Part shown: piece by piece, positions 34,449 to 43,359 of the stretch
Layout of the letters: every line of letters begins with the position of its first letter
How positions within the stretch are numbered: the first letter of the stretch is position 1
Origin: Haloterrigena sp. KLK7
GTDB lineage: Archaea; Halobacteriota; Halobacteria; Halobacteriales; Natrialbaceae
Direction: 5' to 3'
Assembly (NCBI RefSeq): GCF_037914945.1
Contig: NZ_CP149787.1
Span: forward strand, 1,550,001 to 1,614,000
Length of the DNA stretch: 64,000 nt
Program-made: the position numbers and the translations under genes
Notes under the pieces: generated by a model
Told to the model about the DNA's origin: nothing
Database searches by the model: none
What the model saw: the letters and a program-made list of their open reading frames with translations, nothing else

Positions 34449-35612
34449 ATGTCTATGAACGATCGCATCGGCGCACCCGGATCCGGCCTCTCGCGACGCG
34501 ACGTGATGATCGCCACCGGCGGCGCGGCGGCCCTGGCCGGCTGTATGAGCCGCAGTCGGGCGGACGATCCCGAGTCGTCGGAGTCGAGCAATGAAGACGA
34601 AGACGAAGACGAGGGCCGGTCGTCGGACCTCCCCTGGACGAGCGCGCCCGAAGTCGTTCGGGTGGACGAACAGGGCGGGAGCGTGACGCTGCGTTCGGTG
34701 ACGTCTCGGCACGCCGTCCACCCGATGGATTCGATGGGCGGCCCGATCGAACTCCCGAAGGTCTGGGCGTTTCAGGCCGACGACGGCGAGCCGAGCGTTC
34801 CCGGCCCGATCCTTCGGACCACGGAGGGCAACGACATGGAAGTCACGCTGGACAACACGGACGCCAGCCATCCCCACACCCTGCACTTCCACGGCGTGCG
34901 GAAGACGTGGGAGAACGACGGCGTTCCCACGACGACCGGGATCCGCGTCGATCCCGGCGAGAAGCACACCTACACGATCCCGGCGAACGTCCCCGGAACG
35001 CACTTCTATCACTGCCACTACCAGACCCATCGCCACATCGATATGGGGATGTACGGGATCTTCCGCGTCGATCCGAAGGGGTACGAACCCGCCGACAAGG
35101 AGTACTTCTTCACCCTCAAGGACTGGGACTCGCGGGTCAACCGGCAGCTGGCCGGTGAGGACGTGGACTACAGTCCGCGCCAGCGCAACCCCGACGTGTT
35201 CACGATCAACGGAAAGAGCCTCCCCCGGACGCTCCACCCCGAGGAGGGGTCGCCGATCATCGTCGACCACGGTGACACCGTCCGCCTCCACATGGTCAAC
35301 GCGGGCTACATGTCCCACCCGATGCACACACACAACCACCGGTACCGCCTCGTCGAGAAGGACGGCGGGCAGATCCCCGAAGCCGCCCAGTACGAACAGG
35401 ACATCACGAACATCGCGCCAGCCGAGCGCCACACTATCGAGTTCGAGGCCGACGCCGACCCCGGCATCTACCTCATGCACTGCCACAAGGTCGACCACGC
35501 CATGAACGGGCGCTCATACCCCGGCGGGATGGTCAACGGCATCGTCTATCGCGACGCGATGGACACCGACGTCTTCGCTGATCTCATGGAGTACGCCGGA
35601 TACAAGGGCTAA
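34449..35612 (+). CDS. Tat-exported multicopper oxidase lipoprotein
   Basis: This is a 387-residue extracytoplasmic copper oxidase. The signal has SRRDVM (Tat) and a lipobox ending at Cys32 (LAGC), then an acidic linker to about residue 60. Two cupredoxin domains follow. The first has HPHTLHFHG and HFYHCHYQTHRHIDMGM; the second has HPMHTHNH and YLMHCHKVDHAM. The His-Cys-His pattern thus occurs in both domains. Its length suggests a two-domain laccase or NirK-like enzyme. The substrate is unknown; the cell-surface location fits metal or phenol oxidation. Confidence 0.93.
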   Translation: MSMNDRIGAPGSGLSRRDVMIATGGAAALAGCMSRSRADDPESSESSNEDEDEDEGRSSDLPWTSAPEVVRVDEQGGSVTLRSVTSRHAVHPMDSMGGPIELPKVWAFQADDGEPSVPGPILRTTEGNDMEVTLDNTDASHPHTLHFHGVRKTWENDGVPTTTGIRVDPGEKHTYTIPANVPGTHFYHCHYQTHRHIDMGMYGIFRVDPKGYEPADKEYFFTLKDWDSRVNRQLAGEDVDYSPRQRNPDVFTINGKSLPRTLHPEEGSPIIVDHGDTVRLHMVNAGYMSHPMHTHNHRYRLVEKDGGQIPEAAQYEQDITNIAPAERHTIEFEADADPGIYLMHCHKVDHAMNGRSYPGGMVNGIVYRDAMDTDVFADLMEYAGYKG

Positions 35613-35819
35613 GCCGACGATACAGGTCGTCGGGAGAGTTCCACGCCGGTACGATCACGAGAGCCGGTATCGACGGGCGCCGGAGGGTTTCCGAATCGGT
35701 CGCACGGATTCCGGTCGATACACGCCTCTTTCTTCCGGTCGAACGGGTACCGTCCGATGGACGCGGTTCGCTCCGGTCGGGGATCCTCGAGCGACCGCGA
35801 TTCGCACTCGATTCAAGTA

Positions 35820-35880
35820 AATAGATATATATATAAGTAAAAGATATAGAATTACTAGAATAACGAGGATACTACGATAA
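35820..35880 (+). promoter_or_regulatory. AT-rich promoter of the PAP2 gene
   Basis: A long AT-rich tract (35815-35860) contains ATATATATAAG as a TATA candidate around 35824-35834, and GAGGAT (about 35866) may pair with 16S rRNA ten bases before the ATG. This is one of the few genes here with a likely leader and Shine-Dalgarno site. Confidence 0.45.
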
Positions 35881-36737
35881 TGGCACTGGCTAATATGCTC
35901 CTCCTGACCGTCCTCGCCGTCCTGGCCGGGTTGACGATGACGTGTTGTCTCTGCCTCGACCGCGAGAAACTCCGCCGAACCGTCGGTGAGTACGATTACC
36001 GACTCCGGGAAGTCGCCCCGTATCTCGGCGTCGCGGCGCTGTTCTTCCTGACTAAGCGGGCGACTCACGGCTACAGCGTGAAACTCTCGCACGCGCTCGA
36101 CTGGGATATCACGGCCGAACTCTACGCCGTCGAAGGCGAGTTCGTCGCACACCTCCAGCGTATCGATCCACCGGCTATGCTGGAGTTCTTCTCAATCATG
36201 TACATGTTCGGCTTTCCGTTCCTCCTGGTGACCGCGCCGATCCTCTACTTCGCGTTGCCCTCCCAGCGCCACCTCAAGGAGTTGCTCATCGCGTACGTGC
36301 TCAACTACGTGATCGGCGCGATCTGTTACACGCTGTTCATCGCGTACGGACCGCGAAACCATCTGTCGACCGTCGAGGGCCTCATGTACGACTTCTACCC
36401 GCAAACGCAGGACATGACGTCGGCGGTCTCGGCGAACACGGACGTGTTCCCGTCGCTGCACACGTCGCTGGCGGTCGTCGTCCTGCTGTTCGCGTGGCGC
36501 TCGCGCCGGGAGTACCCCCGCTGGTTCCCGCTCGCCGCGTTCGTGGTCTCCAGCGTCGTCTTCTCGACGATGTACCTGGGCATCCACTGGTTGACGGACG
36601 TCGTGGCCGGCCTCGTCCTCGGCGTGGGAAGCGTCTACGCCGCGGAACGGATCGTCGCCCGCTCGGAAGGCGACGCCGGTCGGGTGACCGTTCCCGGCGA
36701 CCGCGAGGAGGGGATCGCGTCCGACGCGACCGACTGA
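35880..36737 (+). CDS. PAP2 family phosphatase (Aur1/inositol phosphorylceramide synthase-like)
   Basis: This is a 285-residue membrane protein with about six to seven hydrophobic segments. The phosphatase motifs are FPSLHTS (the PSGH-type block) and YLGIHWLTDVVAG (the SRxxxxxHxxxD-type block). The preceding YGPRNHL resembles the PAP2_3/Aur1 subgroup. It probably acts on a lipid phosphate or polyprenyl diphosphate at the membrane surface; the exact substrate is not evident. A Cys-rich patch (MTCCLCLD) lies in the first loop. Confidence 0.9.
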   Translation: MALANMLLLTVLAVLAGLTMTCCLCLDREKLRRTVGEYDYRLREVAPYLGVAALFFLTKRATHGYSVKLSHALDWDITAELYAVEGEFVAHLQRIDPPAMLEFFSIMYMFGFPFLLVTAPILYFALPSQRHLKELLIAYVLNYVIGAICYTLFIAYGPRNHLSTVEGLMYDFYPQTQDMTSAVSANTDVFPSLHTSLAVVVLLFAWRSRREYPRWFPLAAFVVSSVVFSTMYLGIHWLTDVVAGLVLGVGSVYAAERIVARSEGDAGRVTVPGDREEGIASDATD

Positions 36738-36749
36738 CGTAAACGCCGA

Positions 36750-39266
36750 CTACCCCGTATACTCGCTCCCGATGACCTCCCGGATCCGCTCGGCGGTCAC
36801 CGCCCCGACGCCGTCGGCCTCCTGTAACTCGTCTTCGGTCGCGATCATCATCGCCTCGACGGTGCCGAACTCCTCGAGCAGCGAGCGCGCCGTCACGGGC
36901 CCGATCTCGGCGATCGAGGAGACGACGTACTCCTGTTGCTCGGCGAGCGTCTTCGACTGCTTCTCGCCGTGGACCGACACCTCCCGGTCGGCCGTCTCCT
37001 GCTCGCGGCCGGCGATTACCGCCAGCAGTTCGGTCGTTTCCTCCTCGCCCTCCGTCCGGAGGACGCTCGCGCCGAAGTCGACGGCCAGACTCGAGAGCGC
37101 GCCTCGGACTGCGTTGGGGTGGACGTCCCGCTGCTCGTAGAGGCCGTCGCCCTCGACGATCACGATCGGCCGGGAGTAGTGGCGGGCCATCGCGCCGACC
37201 TGCTCGAAGACCGACCGGTCGCCGCCGACCAGCGAGTCGACGAAGTCCGCGACGGACTTGCGCTCGACGACCACCCGGTCCGAACAGACGTAGTCGCCGA
37301 CGTCGAGCGTCTCGAGGGTCACTTCGATCTCCTCGCGTCTCGAGAGGTCTCGCGCGATGTTGGCGTCCATCTCGCGCTGGTCGGCGACGACCTCGATCGC
37401 GTCGCCCTCGGCGTGGGGTTCGTGGGTTTCGACGTCGTCTCCCGCAGCGCCGTCTCCGCTCTCCTCGTTCCCGTCGGAGCCGTCTTCGGTTTCGCCGTCG
37501 CCCGCGAAATCCCGCAGTCCCGGCTGTGTCGAAACCCCTTCAGTTCCACTGGAAGAATCGCCGACGGCGTCGGGGTTTTCGCCTTGCCCGTCCACTTTCA
37601 CTTCGCTTTCCGCGGCGCCTCGGCTCGCGGCTCCGCCGCTCGCCCCGTCCGAGGAGCGTCGCTCCTCGCTCCCGTCGAAGTCCGTCAGCGCCTGCTGGGA
37701 GTCGTCGAGTTCCGCCTCGAGCTCGTCGGCGACCCCTTTCAGGTCGCGCAGCTCCGACTCCATCTCCTTCTCGCGGCGCCGCGAGATCCAGAAGTAGGCC
37801 TCGTCGCGGGTGTCCTCGGCCATCAGGACGACGACCCGGCCCTCGGACTGGCGGCCGGTTCGGCCCTTGCGCTGGATGGAGCGGATCGCCGTCGGGACGG
37901 GCTCGTAGAAGAGCACGAGGTCGACCTCCGGCACGTCCAGCCCCTCCTCGGCGACCGAGGTGGAGACCAGCACCTCGAACTCGCCGCCGCGGAACTGGTC
38001 GAGCACTTCCTGTTGCTCCGTCTGTGTCATCCCGTCCGAGCCCTCGCGGTCGCCCTGCCCGACGAACCGCTTGGCCTCGAAGCTCTCCGAGAGGAACTCC
38101 GTCAGCGCCTCCGCGGTGTCGCGGGACTCGGTGAAGACGATGACGCGTTCGCCGCCCTCGAGACCCAGCGTCTCGGCGAGCAGCATTCTGGTCTTGCGGT
38201 ACTTGGGGTGGAGCTGGTCGAAGCTCTCGGCCTTGCGCATCGCCTCCCGCACTCGCGGGTCCGACACCAGCCGCTGGCTCGCCTTCGAGGCGCCCGACGA
38301 GCGGGCCTGGTTGCGCTGGCGGTCGAAGTACCGACAGACGGCCTCGACGCTCTGGGTCTCGACCAGCGTCACGGCCTGCCGGAGCTTCATGATCTCCGCG
38401 TGGATGGACATCCCCTCGAACCCCTCCGACTGGTCGTTGTTGATCAGCTTCTGGAGCTCCGCGCGCATCTTGTTCAGGTCCTTCTGGGACTGGTCGGGCT
38501 GGGTCGAGGACGCGACGCCGAGTTCCTTCAGCTTCTCGAGGCGCTCCTTGATTACCTCGTTGAGCCCGTCCCGGATCTCGATGACCTCCTCTGGGAGGTC
38601 GATGCGCTCCCACTCGACGTCGGTGTCGTGGGTGAACTCGTCGACGTCGGCGTCCTCCTCGGTCATCACCTCGACCTCCTGCAGGCCGAGGTTCTCGCAG
38701 ACCTCGAGGATGGCCTCCTCGTCGCCGCCGGGGGAGGCCGACATGCCGGTCACCAGCGGATCCGTCGCGTCGGCGTGGTAACGCTCGGCGATATAGTTGT
38801 ACGCGTAGTCACCCGTTGCGCGGTGGCACTCGTCGAAGGTGATGTGAGTCACGTCGGACAGGGAGATCCGACTGCCGACGAGGTCGTTCTCGATCACCTG
38901 CGGGGTCGCCATCACGACCGTCGCTTCCTCCCACATCGCGGCGCGGTCGTCGGGACTGACGTCGCCCGTGAAGACGACGATCTCCTCGTCGGGGATCTGC
39001 AGCGCTTCGCGGTAGAAATCGGCGTGTTGCTGGACGAGGGGTTTCGTCGGCGCGAGCATCAGCGACTTGCCGCCGACCTCCTCGAGTCGGCGGGCCGTGA
39101 CGAGCAGGCTCACAGTCGTCTTCCCCAGTCCGGTCGGGAGACAGACGAGCGTGTGATGGTTCGCGGCCGTTCCCGCGAGCTTTAGCTGGTAGAGTCGCCG
39201 TTCTAGAAAGTCGGGCTCGAGGAGCGGATGCTCGATCGAGGGCGGTTCCTCGTCCTGTGCTGCCAT
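36750..39266 (-). CDS. hef: Hef: fork-structure helicase/nuclease
   Basis: Hef is the archaeal FANCM/XPF-like protein that processes stalled forks and crosslinks. Residues 1-500 or so form an SF2 helicase: CLPTGLGKTT (Walker A), FDECH (motif II), and QRKGRTGR (motif VI). An acidic linker of about 120 residues follows. Then comes the XPF/ERCC4 nuclease with VGDY and VERKSVADF (the GDx(n)ERKxxxD core), and a helix-hairpin-helix pair (AEIGPVTARSLLEEFG, GVGAVTAERIREVIG). All active-site residues are present. In haloarchaea it acts alongside Holliday-junction resolvase. Confidence 0.96.
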   Translation of the reverse strand: MAAQDEEPPSIEHPLLEPDFLERRLYQLKLAGTAANHHTLVCLPTGLGKTTVSLLVTARRLEEVGGKSLMLAPTKPLVQQHADFYREALQIPDEEIVVFTGDVSPDDRAAMWEEATVVMATPQVIENDLVGSRISLSDVTHITFDECHRATGDYAYNYIAERYHADATDPLVTGMSASPGGDEEAILEVCENLGLQEVEVMTEEDADVDEFTHDTDVEWERIDLPEEVIEIRDGLNEVIKERLEKLKELGVASSTQPDQSQKDLNKMRAELQKLINNDQSEGFEGMSIHAEIMKLRQAVTLVETQSVEAVCRYFDRQRNQARSSGASKASQRLVSDPRVREAMRKAESFDQLHPKYRKTRMLLAETLGLEGGERVIVFTESRDTAEALTEFLSESFEAKRFVGQGDREGSDGMTQTEQQEVLDQFRGGEFEVLVSTSVAEEGLDVPEVDLVLFYEPVPTAIRSIQRKGRTGRQSEGRVVVLMAEDTRDEAYFWISRRREKEMESELRDLKGVADELEAELDDSQQALTDFDGSEERRSSDGASGGAASRGAAESEVKVDGQGENPDAVGDSSSGTEGVSTQPGLRDFAGDGETEDGSDGNEESGDGAAGDDVETHEPHAEGDAIEVVADQREMDANIARDLSRREEIEVTLETLDVGDYVCSDRVVVERKSVADFVDSLVGGDRSVFEQVGAMARHYSRPIVIVEGDGLYEQRDVHPNAVRGALSSLAVDFGASVLRTEGEEETTELLAVIAGREQETADREVSVHGEKQSKTLAEQQEYVVSSIAEIGPVTARSLLEEFGTVEAMMIATEDELQEADGVGAVTAERIREVIGSEYTG

Positions 39267-39384
39267 TGCCGGCGATTCGACGCGGCCGCGGTTAAGCGTT
39301 GAGAAAGCGGGGTGGAAGTGAACGCGATGTTCGAGCCGGCTTCCTCCCGCGGCGCTATCGTCGATTTCAGCCCGAACGTGTAGA

Positions 39385-39392
39385 TTTAAATA
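39385..39392 (+). promoter_or_regulatory. TATA box for the bPH2 operon
   Basis: TTTAAATA is centred about 28 bases before the ATG at 39417, so the first gene of the operon is probably leaderless. Confidence 0.55.
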
Positions 39393-39416
39393 TACTATGT
39401 ACGGATCCTCGACGTG

Positions 39417-39905
39417 ATGGACGAGCCCTCGAGTCGGTCCCCCGCCGAATCGGCGACGAACCGACTACATCCACGCATACGGATCGTCTGGGCGATCAAG
39501 TGGCTGCTGGTCGGCGTCGTCGCGGCGGTCGTCGCGACGATCGTGCTGTCGTCGGACTCGAGCCTCGAGCGGCCCCTCCTCGCCGTCGCGGCGGCGACTC
39601 CCGTCGTCGGACTCCTGCTGGCGGTCGTCCGCTACCGCCGGTTCCGATACGCGGTCACCGACGACGGCGTCTACGTGCGCCGCGGGCTGGTCACCGTCAA
39701 CGAGACGGTCGTGCCCGCCGCGAGCATCCAGCAGGTCGACGTCGACGAACCGCTCCTCGCGAGGCCGTTCGGCCTCGTCTCCGTCCGGCTCTACACCGCG
39801 GGGACGTTCGGCGGGCGGGTCGCGATCCCCGGACTCGACTCGGACACGGCGGCCGACCTCGCGGACCGACTCGATCGACTCGCCAGAGGTGAGTCGGGCG
39901 TATGA
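39417..39905 (+). CDS. PH domain-containing membrane protein (YdbS-like, bPH2)
   Basis: This is a 162-residue protein with two hydrophobic segments (about residues 25-43 and 50-68). A bacterial PH-like (DUF304/bPH2) domain follows, recognisable by YAVTDDGVYVRRGLVTVNETVVP and the conserved SIQQVDVDEPLLARPFGLVSVRLYTAG. An in-frame GTG directly precedes the ATG at 39417. It overlaps the next gene by ATGA. In bacteria such YdbS/YdbT pairs are adjacent; their function is not settled. Confidence 0.88.
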   Translation: MDEPSSRSPAESATNRLHPRIRIVWAIKWLLVGVVAAVVATIVLSSDSSLERPLLAVAAATPVVGLLLAVVRYRRFRYAVTDDGVYVRRGLVTVNETVVPAASIQQVDVDEPLLARPFGLVSVRLYTAGTFGGRVAIPGLDSDTAADLADRLDRLARGESGV

Positions 39906-41431
39906 GTGCGCACACGAGTCTGAAGCCTGACATCCGGTCAATTCCGGTCAGAGCGCTCGAGAACGTCGACTTCACGACGGTCGCGATGCTCGCGGTGATG
40001 CTGACGGTGCTCGGCGACGGATCGGCGTCCGGAATCGACGCGGTCGTCTCGGGAGTGGTAACCCTGGTGCTGATCGCCGTCTCCTTGGGATGCTTCAACC
40101 TCGTCATCGAGGGCGTCGAGTGGTGGCGCTACGAACTCACCCTCGAGGAGGAGTCGATCGTCGTCCGCTCCGGCTTCTTCCGGCCCAAACGCCGGACGAT
40201 CCCGTTCTCTCGGATCCAGCAGTCGACGGTCTCGACGACGACGGTGAGCCGCCCGTTCGGACTCGCTGCCCTCGAGTGCGAGACCGCCGGCAACCCCGAC
40301 GAGCCCGACGTCTCGGTGCGGTACCTCGAGCGGGCCGACGCCGAGGAGCTCCAGCAGCGAATCCAGTCGGCCGCCGCCGTCGATGCGACGGCCGCGGAGC
40401 CGCCGGACCGCCGTCGCGTCTTCACGCTTCGGCCGCGGGAGCTCGCCCTGTACGGCGTGACCCGAACCCACCCCAAGACGGTGCTCCTGGCCGCGCTGGC
40501 GTGGGTCGGGGCGCACTACTTCGAACCGGACGCGATGACCGACTTGCGATCGACCGCCGTCGCCGTCCTCGAAGATTTCCTGCCGCTGTCGCCGGCGGTT
40601 ATGCTGGGTCTGGTCGTCCTCACCGGCTGGCTCGCCGGAGTCGCCCTCGGAATCGAACGGATGGCCCGCTTTCGCCTCTCCGCGGGCGAGGGCTCGTTTC
40701 GGCGCCAGCACGGCCTCTTCCGGACGACTGACGCGGACGTCTCGAGCGACCGCATCCAGATCGCCCGCGTTCGGTCGAACCCGCTACACCGACGGCTGGG
40801 ACTGGCGCAGGCGGATATCGGCACCGCTGGGCTCTCGGACCCCGTTCCGTTCGGATTGCAGTGGCCGCTGGCACCGCTGGCCCGGCGGGACGTCGCGTGG
40901 GACCTCGTCGAGCGAGCGGTCGGAGTCGACCGATCGGCGGTCCAGTTGCGGTCGCTCCCCACCCGCGCCCGACGGCGGTACGTCGTCAGATACGCGCTCG
41001 GCGTCGTCGCGCTGGCCGTCGGCACGGCGATCGCCCGGCAGTTCGTTCCGGCGGCTCGAGCGATTCCCCTCCCGCTGTTCGCCCTCCTCCTCGCGCTCGC
41101 GCCGCTCGCGGGCCACGTGACGTGGAGCCATCGCGGCTACGCGCTGCTCGAGGACCATATCGTCGTCCGGCGCGGCTTCTGGACGCGCCGAACGTACGTC
41201 GTCCCGACCGACACCGTCCAGAACCTGACCGTCTCGCAGAGCCCGTTCCAGCGACGCGTCGATCTCGTCTCGGTTCGCCTCGACATCGCGTCGATGCCGT
41301 TTCTCCCCGGCGTTCCGCTACCCGACGTCGACGCGTCGGTCGGCGGACGACTTCGGCATCGGCTGCTCGAGGACGATTCCGATGGTGACTCCGAGGACGG
41401 CCCCATTGAGGTACCGAACGAACGCGCATGA
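39902..41431 (+). CDS. PH domain-containing membrane protein (YdbT-like)
   Basis: This is a 509-residue partner of the YdbS-like protein. It has about six hydrophobic segments and several bPH2 domains: RYELTLEEESIVVRSGFFRPKR with FSRIQQSTV at about 75-110, a second around 250-300 (RLSAGEGSFRRQHGLF), and a third near 415-470 (YALLEDHIVVRRGFWTRR). Its ATG overlaps the upstream stop, so the two are coupled. The repeated FxRIQ or DTVQNL motif after each first strand is a family feature. The role in the membrane is unknown. Confidence 0.9.
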   Translation: MSAHTSLKPDIRSIPVRALENVDFTTVAMLAVMLTVLGDGSASGIDAVVSGVVTLVLIAVSLGCFNLVIEGVEWWRYELTLEEESIVVRSGFFRPKRRTIPFSRIQQSTVSTTTVSRPFGLAALECETAGNPDEPDVSVRYLERADAEELQQRIQSAAAVDATAAEPPDRRRVFTLRPRELALYGVTRTHPKTVLLAALAWVGAHYFEPDAMTDLRSTAVAVLEDFLPLSPAVMLGLVVLTGWLAGVALGIERMARFRLSAGEGSFRRQHGLFRTTDADVSSDRIQIARVRSNPLHRRLGLAQADIGTAGLSDPVPFGLQWPLAPLARRDVAWDLVERAVGVDRSAVQLRSLPTRARRRYVVRYALGVVALAVGTAIARQFVPAARAIPLPLFALLLALAPLAGHVTWSHRGYALLEDHIVVRRGFWTRRTYVVPTDTVQNLTVSQSPFQRRVDLVSVRLDIASMPFLPGVPLPDVDASVGGRLRHRLLEDDSDGDSEDGPIEVPNERA

Positions 41432-41712
41432 TGACGGATCGCACCGTCGGTTCCGGGCCTGCCGCCGGGCGACCGTCGGCATCGTCGACCGCCTCGAGCG
41501 CGCCGTCCGTGACGATGTCCCTGCGCACCGACGGCGACGATCACAGTTCGGTGCGGCTGAATCGCTAGTAGCCGATTCGCTATCGCCTGCCGACGAAACG
41601 GCGGTCGCTCGAGTGTCGACCGGCAGCTCGGAACGGCACGCGTTGCGTCCCGCTCGCGCGATCGCGTTCGTCGGGAGCCGAGAACTCGTCTCCCGCGTCG
41701 GCAGCCGTCGGC

Positions 41713-42261
41713 TCAGTCCGCGCTCGCGTTGGCGGACGAGGCGGTGGTCGCCGCCGTCGCTCCGGAGACGGTCCCGGTCGCGTCCGGAATCTCGCGCTGT
41801 CGAGCGTCGATCGCCGCACGGAACGCCCGAGCGAGCCGCTGAACCCGGTCCACCGAATACGACTGCCGCGCGTCGGGCCGTCGTTCGCTCGAGTCGCGGT
41901 CGTCGGACGCCGTCCCGACGAGCGGAACGCGGTCGACGAGCAGCGAGAGGAGCCGGCGGAGCCGATCCGCCGGCGAGCGGTCTCGAGTCGCGTCGGCTTC
42001 GGTCGTCGCTCCTGCAGGTACATCCGATGCCCGTTTCTCGCACTCGACGTAGCCCTCGAGTCGCGCCCGAATCGTCTCCAGTTCGCGGAGCGTGAGTTCG
42101 CCCGTCGGATCGACGCCCGTGATATCGACTAGCAGGTCGCGATGGGGCTCGAGCGAGAGCCGCCACTGTCCGTCCTCGCCGTCGAGTCCCTCGACCGGCG
42201 GTGGCATCCGTTCTCCGTCGACGCGAATCGGTAGTTCCCCACCCATGAGTCGTCGAATCAT
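41713..42261 (-). CDS. haloarchaeal hypothetical protein
   Basis: This is a 182-residue protein that I do not recognise. The N-terminal 70 residues look structured (MGGELPIRVDGERMPPP, DGQWRLSLEPHRDLLVDITGVDPTGELTLRELETI). The rest is Asp/Arg/Ser/Ala-rich and probably less ordered. The ATG at 42261 is about 30 bases after a minus-strand CTATTATC box; an ATG at 42246 would drop five residues. It is divergent from the phosphatase-ppk operon and shares a promoter element with it. The 281 bases to its left, from 41432, hold nothing I recognise. Confidence 0.7.
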   Translation of the reverse strand: MIRRLMGGELPIRVDGERMPPPVEGLDGEDGQWRLSLEPHRDLLVDITGVDPTGELTLRELETIRARLEGYVECEKRASDVPAGATTEADATRDRSPADRLRRLLSLLVDRVPLVGTASDDRDSSERRPDARQSYSVDRVQRLARAFRAAIDARQREIPDATGTVSGATAATTASSANASAD

Positions 42262-42286
42262 ACTGACTAATATGTATTTAATACTT

Positions 42287-42334
42287 TGGATAATAGATGT
42301 ACGTTCGAAAACGTATTCTCGGAATTCGAACGTA
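42287..42334 (-). promoter_or_regulatory. promoter of the 41713-42261 gene with TTCGAACGTA inverted pair
   Basis: On the minus strand TTCGAACGTA (42309-42300) runs directly into a TATA-like CATCTATTATCC, whose centre is about 31 bases before the ATG at 42261. A second copy in the opposite orientation lies at 42325-42334, making a ten-base inverted repeat with a 15-base spacer. Confidence 0.55.
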
Positions 42335-42592
42335 GAATCCGATGATAGCGGTACCTCTTTTCGATATCGAACGCCCCTTCCGCTCGGCGGAGGGGAGTAC
42401 GGAGTACCCGGTCGATCGATCCATCGTTCCGATTCGAACTCGCCGCTCGTCCCGTTCTGGCCGGTCTAATGCCCTATTCCGTCTGTTCTGATTCACCGTC
42501 AGTGTACGTACTCCGGATCGAACTTCGGTGCGTTCCGTTTCGAGAGCCGAATCGAATCGTCTCCAAGAGTGGATATGATGGACTATATACCG

Positions 42593-42617
42593 ATACGTAT
42601 TCGAACGTATATAAAAT
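42593..42617 (+). promoter_or_regulatory. promoter of the phosphatase-ppk operon with TTCGAACGTA element
   Basis: TTCGAACGTA (42600-42609) runs directly into TATAAAAT (42610-42617). The element is embedded in the palindrome ATACGT-ATTCGA-ACGTAT (42593-42610). Transcription is predicted at about 42640, giving a leader of about 23 bases before the GTG at 42663. Confidence 0.6.
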
Positions 42618-42662
42618 ATAACATCTTATCTCTGATTTTTCGAAGCTTTTGGTAGGAAACTC

Positions 42663-43352
42663 GTGACGATTGTTCCATCCGCTGCCGACGACGAGGTATC
42701 GTTCGACCATCAGTGTCTCGACGCCGACTCCTACGACGATGTCTACGTCATCGGCGACGTTCACGGCTGTCTCGACTCCCTCGAGCGGTTGCTCTCGACG
42801 CTCGAGTTCGGCCCGAACGATCTCGGCGTGTTCGTCGGAGATCTCGTGCGGAAGGGACCGGAGAGCAAGGCGGTCCTCGAGCGAGTCAGGGACTCGCCGC
42901 AGTTGCAGTCGGTCAGGGGCAACAACGAGCAGAAACTCCTCGACGACGAGGCCGACCTCCCGGATCTCGAGCCGGCCGATTACCGGTACCTCGAGTCGCT
43001 GCCGACCGCCATCTCGTGGGACGACCACCTCGTCGTCCACGGCGGCGTCGATCCGACGCGATCGCTCCCCGACCACTCGGATCGAGACCTGCTGACGATG
43101 CGGAGTCCGAACGGCGACGGCTACGACGGCCCGTTCTGGTTCGACGAGTACGCGGGCCCGCTGCGGGTCTTTTTCGGCCACACCGTTCTCGACGAGCCCC
43201 TCGACCGCGAGTGGGCCGTCGGTCTCGATACCGGCTGCGTCTACGGCGGCCGGCTCACGGCCTATGACCTCCGCGGCGAGCGGTTCGTGAGCGTCTCGAC
43301 GCCCGAGCACCAGCCGCGCCCGGACGAGAAGTTCGCCGAACCTGCGGAGTGA
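42663..43352 (+). CDS. PPP-type serine/threonine (or diadenosine/bis-nucleoside) phosphatase
   Basis: This is a 229-residue calcineurin-like phosphatase of the PPP/PrpE/ApaH group: VIGDVHGCLDSL (metal block), FVGDLVRKGPES, VRGNNEQKLL (the GNHE block with Asn for His), VVHGGVDP, and FFGHTVLDEPL. The GNNE variation occurs in some small PPP enzymes and may alter metal binding. The start is a GTG at 42663. It lies seven bases before the polyphosphate kinase gene, so they are one operon. It could act on phosphoproteins or a polyphosphate-linked nucleotide; neither is shown. Confidence 0.9.
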   Translation: MTIVPSAADDEVSFDHQCLDADSYDDVYVIGDVHGCLDSLERLLSTLEFGPNDLGVFVGDLVRKGPESKAVLERVRDSPQLQSVRGNNEQKLLDDEADLPDLEPADYRYLESLPTAISWDDHLVVHGGVDPTRSLPDHSDRDLLTMRSPNGDGYDGPFWFDEYAGPLRVFFGHTVLDEPLDREWAVGLDTGCVYGGRLTAYDLRGERFVSVSTPEHQPRPDEKFAEPAE

Positions 43353-43359
43353 GATCGGG

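Larger units (their letters stand above)
42262..42662. other. 401-base divergent intergenic region
   Basis: This region holds two divergent promoters (at 42287-42334 minus and 42593-42617 plus) and no gene that I can support. Its ends are distinctly AT-rich and its middle (about 42360-42540) is GC-richer and featureless. Confidence 0.55.

Noticed and set aside
36936-39185. Long open frame antisense to hef (over 700 codons)
   Set aside because: The Hef helicase and nuclease motifs on the other strand are complete; the antisense product has no recognisable domain.
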